From assembly GCA_002729015.1 (NCBI GenBank), contig PBVO01000103.1, forward strand, positions 10,114 through 16,209: a stretch of DNA of 6,096 nucleotides, in the 5' to 3' direction. This stretch comes from Candidatus Poribacteria bacterium. GTDB lineage: Bacteria > Poribacteria > WGA-4E > UBA9662. Within the stretch, counting starts at the first letter, position 1. Each line of letters begins with the position of its first letter. The position numbers were made by a program, and so were the translations under genes. Positions 1-5,614 of the stretch are shown here, in pieces. Below the pieces are notes generated by a model. That model was not told where the DNA came from. It worked only from the letters and a program-made list of their open reading frames with translations, and searched no databases.

Positions 1-255
1 TTGGCTTCAAAAGAGTATTTCTCATCTATAAAGAAATACATAGATACATCACAAGTCATACACTTTAAATTTCTGTCAGTTTCCAATGGTAAAGAAAGAG
101 TGGTTGGAGTAGTTGCTAAAAGAGCCAGAGGAGAAATGGCTAGATTTTTAATCAAAAACCGAGTCGAGGATATTAATGAGATAGATGAGTTCACATCGCT
201 GGGCTTCAAATTTAGGCAGTTTGAGAATAATTGCTTTACCTTCGTTCAAGACTAG
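1..255 (+). CDS. yaaA: YaaA-family (UPF0246) peroxide-stress protein, C-terminal fragment
   Basis: This is the last 84 codons of a gene that begins left of the window. The family is about 250-260 residues long, so roughly the final third is present. The TTG at base 1 is best read as an internal Leu codon, because family members carry a Leu-Ala-Ser-x-Glu-Tyr-Phe block at this point and the window opens with exactly that (residues 1-7). The second hallmark is the basic segment AKRARGEMARFLIKNR at residues 39-54, which matches the KKARGxMxRFIIxNR pattern I recall from E. coli YaaA. A GF-type C-terminal block follows (residues 68-80). E. coli YaaA limits oxidative DNA damage during peroxide stress, and the protein is cytosolic. 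The gene ends in TAG and is followed by a T-rich 131-bp gap with no clear terminator hairpin. The family assignment comes from motif recall, not from an alignment. Confidence 0.8.
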   Translation: MASKEYFSSIKKYIDTSQVIHFKFLSVSNGKERVVGVVAKRARGEMARFLIKNRVEDINEIDEFTSLGFKFRQFENNCFTFVQD

Positions 256-386
256 TTTTCTTCTTGTACTAATTCACTTTTCTCTTGTCTTTTATTCTGT
301 GTTTCAGTGTTTGTGATAGATTTATTTTTGCAATTTGCTCACAGAATCGCTACCCTCCTTACTAGCCAAACTCAAAAAGAGCACAC
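256..386. other. Intergenic region between the yaaA-family gene and the CIA30 lipoprotein gene
   Basis: This is a T-rich gap with no coding potential. An 8-bp inverted repeat (ATTCTGTG at 294-301, CACAGAAT at 340-347) is separated by 38 bp, too far apart for a convincing terminator. The right arm lies in the spacer of the candidate promoter at 328-356, so it could be part of an operator. No intrinsic terminator for the upstream gene is evident. Confidence 0.4.
328..356 (+). promoter_or_regulatory. Candidate sigma70 promoter for the CIA30 lipoprotein gene
   Basis: TTGCAA (328-333) matches 4 of 6 positions of the -35 consensus. A 17-bp spacer leads to TACCCT (351-356), which matches only 3 of 6 at -10. 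Transcription would start near 363, leaving a leader of about 24 nt. The gene's Shine-Dalgarno is weak (AAGAG at 377-381, 5 nt before the ATG). Spacing is ideal but the -10 is poor, so this is a tentative call. Confidence 0.3.
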
Positions 387-1025
387 ATGAAGAAGATAAG
401 CGCGTTTATATTAATGTTGTCGTTAGTCATTGGGTGTAGTGAGTATTCTACAGAAATATCCCAAGAAATAAGCGGTGTGAAGGAAGAACCTTCCGATTTT
501 TTTACACAGGAAAGTGAATATTCTCAAAATGACGAAAAATTATTTGATTTCTCCAAACAATCGCACTCTGAGTGGTTTCTAGTAAATGATGATGTCATGG
601 GTGGGGTTTCACAAGCCCAGATTCAGCGAACTAACCAATCCATAATGAGTTTTTCGGGTCGCTTGTCTCTGAAAAATAATGGTGGATTCAGTTCGGTCCG
701 ATCTTTTATACCGAGATCTGCTTTGGCCAGCTTTGATGGGTTAACATTCAAAATACGTGGGGACGGTAGATCGTACTCGGTATTAGCTACCACCCGAGAT
801 CCTAGAATAACCTGGCAGTCTGAGTTTGAAACGAATGAAGAATGGCAAACAGTAACAGTTCCATTTGATGAAATGCGGATGTCAGTTAGGGGTTGGAAAG
901 TTAAAAATTCTCCGAAAATCGTTGGCAGTAAAGTGAATGGTATTGGGTTTATTATTTCCGATAAGATTCAAGAGCCCTTCAACTTGGAAATAGATTGGAT
1001 AGCGGCATACTCAGATTTAGACTAA
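387..1025 (+). CDS. CIA30-domain lipoprotein (complex I intermediate-associated protein 30 family)
   Basis: This is a 212-residue predicted lipoprotein. Residues 1-16 are a short signal peptide (Met-Lys-Lys then a hydrophobic run) ending in a lipobox V14-I15-G16-C17. Ser at +2 does not give an inner-membrane retention signal, so an outer-membrane location is likely. Residues 18-50 form a polar, low-complexity linker. A CIA30 domain follows from about residue 52 to the C-terminus; its hallmark is Trp63 followed by NDDVMGGVS at 67-75, then a beta-rich carbohydrate-binding-like jelly roll. The name comes from a mitochondrial complex I assembly factor, but bacterial members have no proven role in complex I, and a periplasmic or outer-membrane version cannot assist cytosolic assembly in the same way. 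The start is supported by the lipoprotein signal. The neighbour on the right converges, 30 bp away, and is also an exported protein. A ligand-binding envelope role is an inference. Confidence 0.85.
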   Translation: MKKISAFILMLSLVIGCSEYSTEISQEISGVKEEPSDFFTQESEYSQNDEKLFDFSKQSHSEWFLVNDDVMGGVSQAQIQRTNQSIMSFSGRLSLKNNGGFSSVRSFIPRSALASFDGLTFKIRGDGRSYSVLATTRDPRITWQSEFETNEEWQTVTVPFDEMRMSVRGWKVKNSPKIVGSKVNGIGFIISDKIQEPFNLEIDWIAAYSDLD

Positions 1026-1040
1026 AATCAGATAAGAACT

Positions 1041-1088
1041 GGGCGTCGGTGCGTATCAATCCTTAGGGGTTGATACGCACCGAAGCCC
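1041..1088. terminator. Long hairpin at a convergent gene junction, candidate bidirectional terminator
   Basis: The left arm is GGGC (1041-1044), one mismatched base (1045), then 14 bases TCGGTGCGTATCAA (1046-1059) and TCC (1060-1062). The loop is TTAG (1063-1066). The right arm is GGG (1067-1069), TTGATACGCACCGA (1070-1083), one mismatched A (1084), and GCCC (1085-1088). This gives about 21 pairs with one G-U wobble and one internal mismatch, which is very stable. The T-run expected of an intrinsic terminator is absent on the + strand and only diffuse on the - strand (the transcript reads AGTTCTTATCTGATTTT after the stem). It lies between two converging genes, which favours a shared terminator or a 3'-end stability element. 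It overlaps the last 10 codons and the stop of the SUMF1-type gene. Confidence 0.65.
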
Positions 1089-1901
1089 ACCACTACTACT
1101 TCCTAACGGATCGTGGCACTCGCGTTTGGCTACACGAAGATTAATAGGGAGATAGCTCCAGGAACCTCCGCGTAAAACCTTGTATTTTCCGTCCACCGGC
1201 CCGAAAGGATCTTTAGCTGGTGAGATTCTATAGTACCTTTCATCATACCAGTCTGATGTCCATTCCCATGCATTTCCTGCCATATCGTATAGACCATAGC
1301 CATTAGGTGTAAAACTACCCACTGGTGCACATTGCGGCCATTTATCTTTTCCGTCTATGCCGTGACAGTTGGCATAATCTCTTGCTTGGAATAGATCGTC
1401 CCCCCAAATATACTTTTTTCCAATTAAACCACCCCTTGCCGCGTATTCCCACTCCGCTTCTGTCGGCAATCTTTTACCAGCCCACTCTGCATAGGCTAAA
1501 GCATCCTTCCAACTTAGATAGATCATAGGGTAATTAACTTCTGGCGAATATCGAGCTACGTTATCCCACAGGTCGTATCTATAGCCTGTTTCACTGGCAA
1601 ATTTCTGGAATTGTCCTACCGTCACTTCATGAACATCCATGTAAAAAGCACTCACTTCAACTTTGTGTACTGGCTTTTCGTTTGATATATTATTTTTAGA
1701 GCCCATCTCGAAATATCCAGCAGGAATAAGGACCATTCTAGTGTTATCTTTATCCCAAACCAGTTCTTTTCTCTTACTTACTTGTTTTTCAACTGAATTT
1801 TTGATTAATTCCACTTGTTCCTGAGTATCATTAAAACCACAATTAATCAGACTAGTAGACACTCCTAGCAACAACAAAGATACACGAATAGACTTCCACA
1901 T
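1056..1901 (-). CDS. Exported SUMF1/FGE-sulfatase-domain protein without the FGE catalytic cysteines
   Basis: This 281-residue protein has an N-terminal hydrophobic signal (residues 5-19) ending in L18-I19-N20-C21. That resembles a lipobox, but Asn at -1 is not the usual Gly/Ala/Ser, so lipidation is uncertain and export is likely. Residues 22-50 are a charged linker. The FGE-sulfatase (C-type-lectin-like) domain runs from about 55 to 277. Its signatures are IPAGYFEMGS (59-68), EVT (92-94), WAGKRLPTEAEWEYAARGG (140-158), the GLYDMAGNAWEWTSDWY block (203-219), LRGGSW (243-248) and GLRCV (272-276). In true formylglycine-generating enzymes a copper-binding Cys pair lies just after the GGS motif; here the aligned positions are Tyr250 and Leu255. 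Cysteines remain only at 179, 191, 262 and 275. No sulfatase gene is nearby. A binding, structural or other non-FGE function is more likely. The Shine-Dalgarno is poor (AGAAAAAA). The start is supported by the signal peptide. Confidence 0.85.
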   Translation of the reverse strand: MWKSIRVSLLLLGVSTSLINCGFNDTQEQVELIKNSVEKQVSKRKELVWDKDNTRMVLIPAGYFEMGSKNNISNEKPVHKVEVSAFYMDVHEVTVGQFQKFASETGYRYDLWDNVARYSPEVNYPMIYLSWKDALAYAEWAGKRLPTEAEWEYAARGGLIGKKYIWGDDLFQARDYANCHGIDGKDKWPQCAPVGSFTPNGYGLYDMAGNAWEWTSDWYDERYYRISPAKDPFGPVDGKYKVLRGGSWSYLPINLRVAKRECHDPLGSSSGGLRCVSTPKD

Positions 1902-1944
1902 AAATTTTTTCTAAACAAATTTAATCAATCTAAGATGAATTGTG

Positions 1945-1974
1945 TATATAAAGAATATCTGATATCAGTCACAA
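1945..1974 (-). promoter_or_regulatory. Candidate promoter of the SUMF1-domain gene
   Basis: Read on the - strand, TTGTGA (1974-1969) is followed 18 bp later by TATATA (1950-1945), matching 4 of 6 consensus bases in each box; a 17-bp alternative reads TTATAT. The spacer contains the perfect palindrome CTGATATCAG (1959-1968), well placed for a repressor site. The leader would be about 35-40 nt. The region is AT-rich, so chance matches are likely. Confidence 0.35.
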
Positions 1975-2233
1975 CAGTCTAGCTTGACGTACAATGTGGA
2001 TTTTACTGATGCGTTAGAGCTTACAAAATCGGGTGGAGCCAATTGACAAACAATGCCTTATTTTTTCACTTCTAATATGGAACAAAGATTAACTTCCAAC
2101 GCCTGAATGTTACACAAAGTCTAGTTCACTAACTTTTTATCACCAAATTCACTCAGAATTTGTACATTTCTCAACTTATTGGTTTGATAATAAGATCAGC
2201 TGATATTGATGACTAATCCTATCCACCCGCTCA

Positions 2234-2266
2234 TTATTCAATTCAAAAATGATTGACTTTGAATAA
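2234..2266. promoter_or_regulatory. Inverted repeat around the operon -35 box, candidate operator
   Basis: TTATTCAA (2234-2241) and TTGAATAA (2259-2266) are perfect inverted arms. A nested, overlapping dyad, ATTCAAA (2241-2247) and TTTGAAT (2258-2264), is also perfect with a 10-bp spacer. Together they enclose the -35 hexamer at 2253-2258 and enter the promoter spacer. That placement suits a dimeric repressor competing with RNA polymerase. No regulator gene is present in the window to pair with it, and AT-rich arms can arise by chance. Confidence 0.4.
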
Positions 2267-2281
2267 CCGATACTTTATTCT
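2253..2281 (+). promoter_or_regulatory. Probable sigma70 promoter of the four-gene operon
   Basis: TTGACT (2253-2258) matches 5 of 6 positions of the -35 consensus. It is followed by a 17-bp spacer and TATTCT (2276-2281), which matches 4 of 6 at -10. Transcription would start near 2288, giving a leader of about 40 nt before the dioxygenase start. It is the best promoter-like sequence found between the divergent genes, and no comparable candidate was noticed in the short gaps further downstream. Confidence 0.5.
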
Positions 2282-2317
2282 TAGCTTTCGGTTTATCAAA
2301 ACGGCCATACCTTAGAT

Positions 2318-2323
2318 GGAGAG
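2318..2323 (+). promoter_or_regulatory. Shine-Dalgarno site that decides the dioxygenase start
   Basis: GGAGAG lies 4-6 nt before the ATG at 2328. The upstream in-frame ATG at 2316 overlaps this site and has no comparable purine-rich stretch before it, so 2328 is the better start. Confidence 0.65.
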
Positions 2324-2327
2324 AAAA

Positions 2328-3161
2328 ATGTCTAGTGACAATCAATCGCCAATTTTAAGCCAGGACGATCTGGATTTTTGGGAAAAGAATGGTTATGTCG
2401 TGGCAAAGAAAGCTGTTTCTGAGCAGAATGCGACTCGTGCTGCTCAAGCGATATGGGAATTTTTGGAGATGGACTCAGAAAACCCAGAGACTTGGTACCC
2501 CGACCCTCCTAGGCCAAGTATTATGGTCGAAATTTACCAACATCAAGCCTTATGGGATAACCGACAAGCCTTTCGCGTCCACCAGGCTTTTAGTCAAGTT
2601 TGGAACAATGAGAAACTGTGGGTTAGTTTTGATCGAGGTAGTATGAATCCGCCGAATCGTAACCCTGATGCTAAACAATTTGGGCTACATTGGGATACTA
2701 ATGTTGACAAGAGACCAATTAATTTTGGTGTTCAGGGTGTCTTGTATCTAACGGATACAGCAGAAAACCAAGGAGCTTTTCAGTGTGTTCCTGGGTTTCA
2801 TAATATGATTGAGGACTGGTTGGATAGTTTACCTGAAGGTGAAGACCCACGCCGTCAAGACCTTCATGCTTTAGGGTCAAAATGCATACCTGCGGAAATC
2901 GGCGATCTGATTATCTGGCGAACGGCTTTACCTCATGGGGCTAGTTTGAATACCTCGGATAAACCCCGAATTGTCCAGTATATCACTATGAATCCTGCCA
3001 ATGATAGTAATGAAGATGCCTGTCAAAGTAGAATTAACTGGTGGGAAGAACGACTGACCGGCCTCGGTCGAAACACTAAAGAAAACGAACATCATTATGG
3101 AAAAACCGCTGAGTTGTCCCCGTTGGGACGTAAATTGCTCGGTATGGATAAATGGAACTAA
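2328..3161 (+). CDS. PhyH-family Fe(II)/2-oxoglutarate-dependent dioxygenase
   Basis: This is a 277-residue cytosolic enzyme of the phytanoyl-CoA dioxygenase family (281 if the ATG at 2316 is used). The family couples oxidative decarboxylation of 2-oxoglutarate to hydroxylation, or another oxidation, of an organic substrate at a mononuclear Fe(II). Numbering from the 2328 start, the iron facial triad is visible as H121-x-D123 (in FGLHWDTN) with the distal H203 (in ALPHGAS), and R214, 11 residues later, is the expected 2-oxoglutarate carboxylate ligand. The N-terminal LSQDDLDFWEKNGYVV motif (from about residue 11) is the typical PhyH opening, and the CVPGFH segment (about 153-158) is also characteristic. 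Length is normal and all catalytic residues are intact. It is the first gene of the operon, 19 bp before the Gfo/Idh/MocA gene. Bacterial PhyH proteins hydroxylate very diverse substrates (amino acids, ectoine, phosphonates, lipids), so the substrate is unknown; phytanoyl-CoA itself is unlikely. Confidence 0.88.
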   Translation: MSSDNQSPILSQDDLDFWEKNGYVVAKKAVSEQNATRAAQAIWEFLEMDSENPETWYPDPPRPSIMVEIYQHQALWDNRQAFRVHQAFSQVWNNEKLWVSFDRGSMNPPNRNPDAKQFGLHWDTNVDKRPINFGVQGVLYLTDTAENQGAFQCVPGFHNMIEDWLDSLPEGEDPRRQDLHALGSKCIPAEIGDLIIWRTALPHGASLNTSDKPRIVQYITMNPANDSNEDACQSRINWWEERLTGLGRNTKENEHHYGKTAELSPLGRKLLGMDKWN

Positions 3162-3180
3162 TAGTTAGAAGGAAAGTTAA

Positions 3181-4239
3181 ATGAGCAAAATTAGGGTTGG
3201 TATAATTGGTGCCGGTGGCATCGTCCGTCGGTTGCATCTACCGGACCTCACACAAAACGACAATTTCGAGGTAGTTCTGATTAGCGGGCGAAAAGAACAT
3301 AGGCTAAAGCAACAATGTGACGAGTTCAATATCCCTAATTGGACTACGGACTACGAAGCGGTCATTTCGGATCAACAAATCGATGCAATAGTAGTCGGAA
3401 CACCTCATCCACATCATGTTTCTTGGGGTATAAAGTCCATCTCCGCTGGTAAACATCTGCTAATGCAAAAACCCCTTTGTGGGGATATGAATGAAGCTAA
3501 TTCGTTTGTTGAAGCAGTTGAAAACAGCGACAGAACCGTAATGTGCTTGCCCCACTTCGGCAGTCAAGCTTATAAAATTCGGCAAATGATCGCTGAAGGA
3601 GCTATTGGTCGTGTGTCAGGAGCTAGGTATCGAACTAGCCATGGTGGCCCAGAGATTTATTATGCGGAGATTCGGGATTTATTTGGTGAAACCGACGATG
3701 ATTTATGGTTTTTTGACGCCGAACGTGCCAGTGTAGGGGCTTTGTTCGATATGGGGGTCTACGCGGTTTCTAGTTTAGTTGCTATACTAGGTTCATTTGT
3801 AAAAGTAACCGGATTCGTCAGCACTTTTGACAAACCAACCGACTTAGAGGATGTTGCCACCCTAGTTTTACAAACGGAATCCGGGGCAATAGTTACGGCA
3901 GAAACGAGCTGGTGTGATCCGGCTCGAACCAGTGAGGGAAGTATTCATGGGACAGCTGGCAAATTCACACTGCCAGGACAAGGTGGAGCTGCTGTTAGCC
4001 TACACAGACCAACCTCTTACACGAGAGAACACGCACCTGTTGAAGTACAATCAGTCGACTGTTCTGATTCTGACCCAGGTAATATGCACCAACACTTTGC
4101 TGACCATATTCGATCCGGCAAACAACCACCACTTTCCAATGCCCAATCTGCTCGTCATGTGACTGAAATCATGCTATCGGGTATGGAATCTTCTCGCCTA
4201 GGAAAATCGATTAACTTACAGACTCGAGTGGCACACTAA
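3181..4239 (+). CDS. Gfo/Idh/MocA-family NAD(P)-dependent oxidoreductase
   Basis: This 352-residue cytosolic dehydrogenase has an N-terminal Rossmann fold (about 1-120) and a C-terminal alpha/beta substrate domain. The dinucleotide loop is [15 protein letters not shown] (7-21). After the second strand comes SGRKEHR (35-41), without an acidic residue and with basic ones, which hints at NADP(H). The family's conserved Glu-Lys-Pro appears as Q96-K97-P98, keeping the catalytic lysine. In the C-terminal domain, DMGVYAVS (190-197) has Tyr194 where many inositol-dehydrogenase-type members have His; Tyr variants occur in the glucose-fructose oxidoreductase and sugar-dehydrogenase branch. Typical substrates are cyclitols, sugars and their derivatives, but the family is broad. 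AAGGAA (3169-3174) precedes the ATG at good spacing, and the gene is the second of the operon. An action on the dioxygenase product or its precursor is an inference. Confidence 0.88.
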   Translation: MSKIRVGIIGAGGIVRRLHLPDLTQNDNFEVVLISGRKEHRLKQQCDEFNIPNWTTDYEAVISDQQIDAIVVGTPHPHHVSWGIKSISAGKHLLMQKPLCGDMNEANSFVEAVENSDRTVMCLPHFGSQAYKIRQMIAEGAIGRVSGARYRTSHGGPEIYYAEIRDLFGETDDDLWFFDAERASVGALFDMGVYAVSSLVAILGSFVKVTGFVSTFDKPTDLEDVATLVLQTESGAIVTAETSWCDPARTSEGSIHGTAGKFTLPGQGGAAVSLHRPTSYTREHAPVEVQSVDCSDSDPGNMHQHFADHIRSGKQPPLSNAQSARHVTEIMLSGMESSRLGKSINLQTRVAH

Positions 4240-4258
4240 GTCAGAGAGGCATAAGCAA

Positions 4259-5584
4259 ATGCAACTAACAGCTCATTTTCAGTGTGCGTCTGGCTGCGAC
4301 GAATCTTATCCACTCAACCGAGTTATCTATCGTTGCGAGCAGTGTAATGGATTATTGGAGGTTAAACATGATGTCCAACAGCTGAAAAAGAAAGATGCCC
4401 AATCTTGGATTGATTTGTTTGATCGGCGATACATGCGGACTAATTTTCCTTATGGTAGCGGTGTTTGGGGAAAGAAGGAATTAGTATGTCCCAATGTCGA
4501 CGATGAGAATGTTGTTTCCATGTTTGAGGGAGGAACTAATCTTTTTTGGGCTGAGCGGTTCGGAAGACAAATTGGTTTGGATGATTTGTGGATTAAACAA
4601 TGTGGTAATAGCCATACTGGCTCTTTCAAAGATTTAGGTATGACCGTTTTGGTATCTATGGTGAAACAGATGCTCTTCGAGGGGAAACCAATAAAAGCCG
4701 TCATTTGTGCATCCACTGGGGATACCTCGGCCGCTCTTTCTGCGTATGCTGCTGCTGCTGGCATTCCATCTGTTATTCTTTTGCCAAGAGACAAAGTTTC
4801 TACCACCCAGTTAATCCAACCAATTGCTAATGGAGCATTAACGTTAGCCCTAAAGACAGATTTTGATGGTTGTATGTCAATTATTCAACGATTAGCAAAA
4901 ACAGAAGGCTTCTATCTGGCTAATTCGATGAATTCTCTGCGAATAGAAGGGCAAAAAACCATCAGCTTTGAGTTAGTACAGCAATTTGATTGGAACGTAC
5001 CTGATTGGGTGATTATTCCAGGGGGCAACCTAGGTAATGTGACTGCCTTGGGGCTAGGATTTTTGATGATGAAGGATTTAGGGCTAATCAACAAATTGCC
5101 TCGTATCGTTTGTGCTCAGTCGGCACGCGCTAATCCGCTGTACCGTAGTTTCAAAACTAATTTTGAGGAATTCGACAGTCTAAAAGCAGAAACCACACTT
5201 GCGAGTGCTATTCAAATTGGCAATCCAGTTTCAGTTTGGAAGGCTATAAAGGTTTTGAAAAAATTTGATGGTATAGTTGAACAAGCCACTGAATCAGAAT
5301 TAACAGAGGCTGTTGCTCAAGCTGACCAAACTGGCCTGTTCAACTGCCCACATACTGGAGTTGCTTTGGCTGCTCTGATGAAATTAGCCCAGAGTGGACA
5401 AATTCAACGTCGAGACCGTGTTATTGTGATCTCGACTGCATCTGGCCTGAAATTCCCTGATTTCAAGATTGGATACCACGAAAGGAGTCTGGAAGGTGTT
5501 GAATCTCAATACGCTAATTCACCAGTCGAGCTAGATCCTGACTATGATGATATTCGTCGAACCATCGACCAGCTTATCAACTAA
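4259..5584 (+). CDS. Threonine-synthase-family PLP enzyme, possibly a specialised paralogue
   Basis: This 441-residue cytosolic fold-type II PLP enzyme is of normal length for threonine synthases of the zinc-ribbon type. An N-terminal zinc ribbon is visible as C9-x3-C13 and C26-x2-C29, followed by GGTN (91-94). The PLP lysine is K124 in [13 protein letters not shown] (116-128), and a glycine-rich phosphate-binding loop PGGNLGN follows mid-protein. The C-terminal [11 protein letters not shown] block matches threonine synthase and not threonine dehydratase. Threonine synthase converts O-phosphohomoserine to threonine. Here hom and thrB are absent, and the flanking genes are a dioxygenase and two dehydrogenases, so a different phosphorylated or activated amino-acid substrate is plausible. 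Cysteate synthase is a precedent for such a paralogue. AGAGAGG (4243-4249) is the ribosome site, 9 nt before the ATG and 19 bp after the preceding gene. The family is clear; the reaction is uncertain, so no gene symbol is given. Confidence 0.88.
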   Translation: MQLTAHFQCASGCDESYPLNRVIYRCEQCNGLLEVKHDVQQLKKKDAQSWIDLFDRRYMRTNFPYGSGVWGKKELVCPNVDDENVVSMFEGGTNLFWAERFGRQIGLDDLWIKQCGNSHTGSFKDLGMTVLVSMVKQMLFEGKPIKAVICASTGDTSAALSAYAAAAGIPSVILLPRDKVSTTQLIQPIANGALTLALKTDFDGCMSIIQRLAKTEGFYLANSMNSLRIEGQKTISFELVQQFDWNVPDWVIIPGGNLGNVTALGLGFLMMKDLGLINKLPRIVCAQSARANPLYRSFKTNFEEFDSLKAETTLASAIQIGNPVSVWKAIKVLKKFDGIVEQATESELTEAVAQADQTGLFNCPHTGVALAALMKLAQSGQIQRRDRVIVISTASGLKFPDFKIGYHERSLEGVESQYANSPVELDPDYDDIRRTIDQLIN

Positions 5585-5587
5585 CTA

Positions 5588-5603
5588 ACCGGACTAAGCC
5601 GGT
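5588..5603 (+). repeat. Small hairpin in the gap before the Ldh2-type gene
   Basis: ACCGG (5588-5592) and CCGGT (5599-5603) pair around a 6-nt loop, starting 4 nt after the stop of the threonine-synthase-type gene. There is no T-run, so it is not an intrinsic terminator. It could moderate mRNA decay or translation of the next gene, or be chance. Confidence 0.3.
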
Positions 5604-5614
5604 CAATTAATCAT

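Larger units (their letters stand above)
1902..2327. other. Gene-free divergent intergenic region
   Basis: No credible protein or RNA gene is visible on either strand; the few ATG- or GTG-initiated frames are under 20 codons. The stretch is AT-rich and separates two divergent transcription units. It holds a weak candidate leftward promoter near 1945-1974, a stronger rightward promoter at 2253-2281, an inverted repeat around the latter, and two 10-bp palindromes built from the same half-site: CTGATATCAG (1959-1968) and ATCAGCTGAT (2195-2204). The interval 2011-2190 shows nothing recognisable apart from an isolated TTGACA at 2043-2048 with no -10 at normal spacing. Confidence 0.6.

Noticed and set aside
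311..343. TGTGA (312-316) and TCACA (339-343) resembling a CRP site
   Set aside because: A CRP site needs about 6 bp between these half-sites; here there are 22.
1130..1528. Open frames of 66 and 67 codons within the SUMF1-domain gene
   Set aside because: They overlap a gene with clear family motifs and have no recognisable domain or ribosome site; they are shadow frames.
1056..1901. Annotation as an active formylglycine-generating enzyme or a sulfatase-maturation partner
   Set aside because: The catalytic cysteine positions are Tyr250 and Leu255, and no sulfatase gene is visible.
2043..2078. Perfect -35 hexamer TTGACA (2043-2048) followed by TCTAAT (2071-2076)
   Set aside because: The spacer would be 22 bp, outside the workable range for sigma70, and no -10-like sequence exists at 16-18 bp.
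1994..2106. Very short frames in the divergent intergenic region (GTG at 1996, 16 codons; ATG at 2077, 9 codons)
   Set aside because: They are too short, have no Shine-Dalgarno and are not placed as leader peptides for a known attenuator.
4450..5094. Open frames on the - strand of 118 and 60 codons within the threonine-synthase-type gene
   Set aside because: They are antisense to a well-supported coding region, with no protein-like motifs and no promoter or ribosome site.
4259..5584. Reading the threonine-synthase-type gene as threonine dehydratase or an EutB-like ectoine-degradation enzyme
   Set aside because: It has the N-terminal zinc ribbon and the SGLKF C-terminal motif of threonine synthases, and no partner genes of ectoine degradation are visible.
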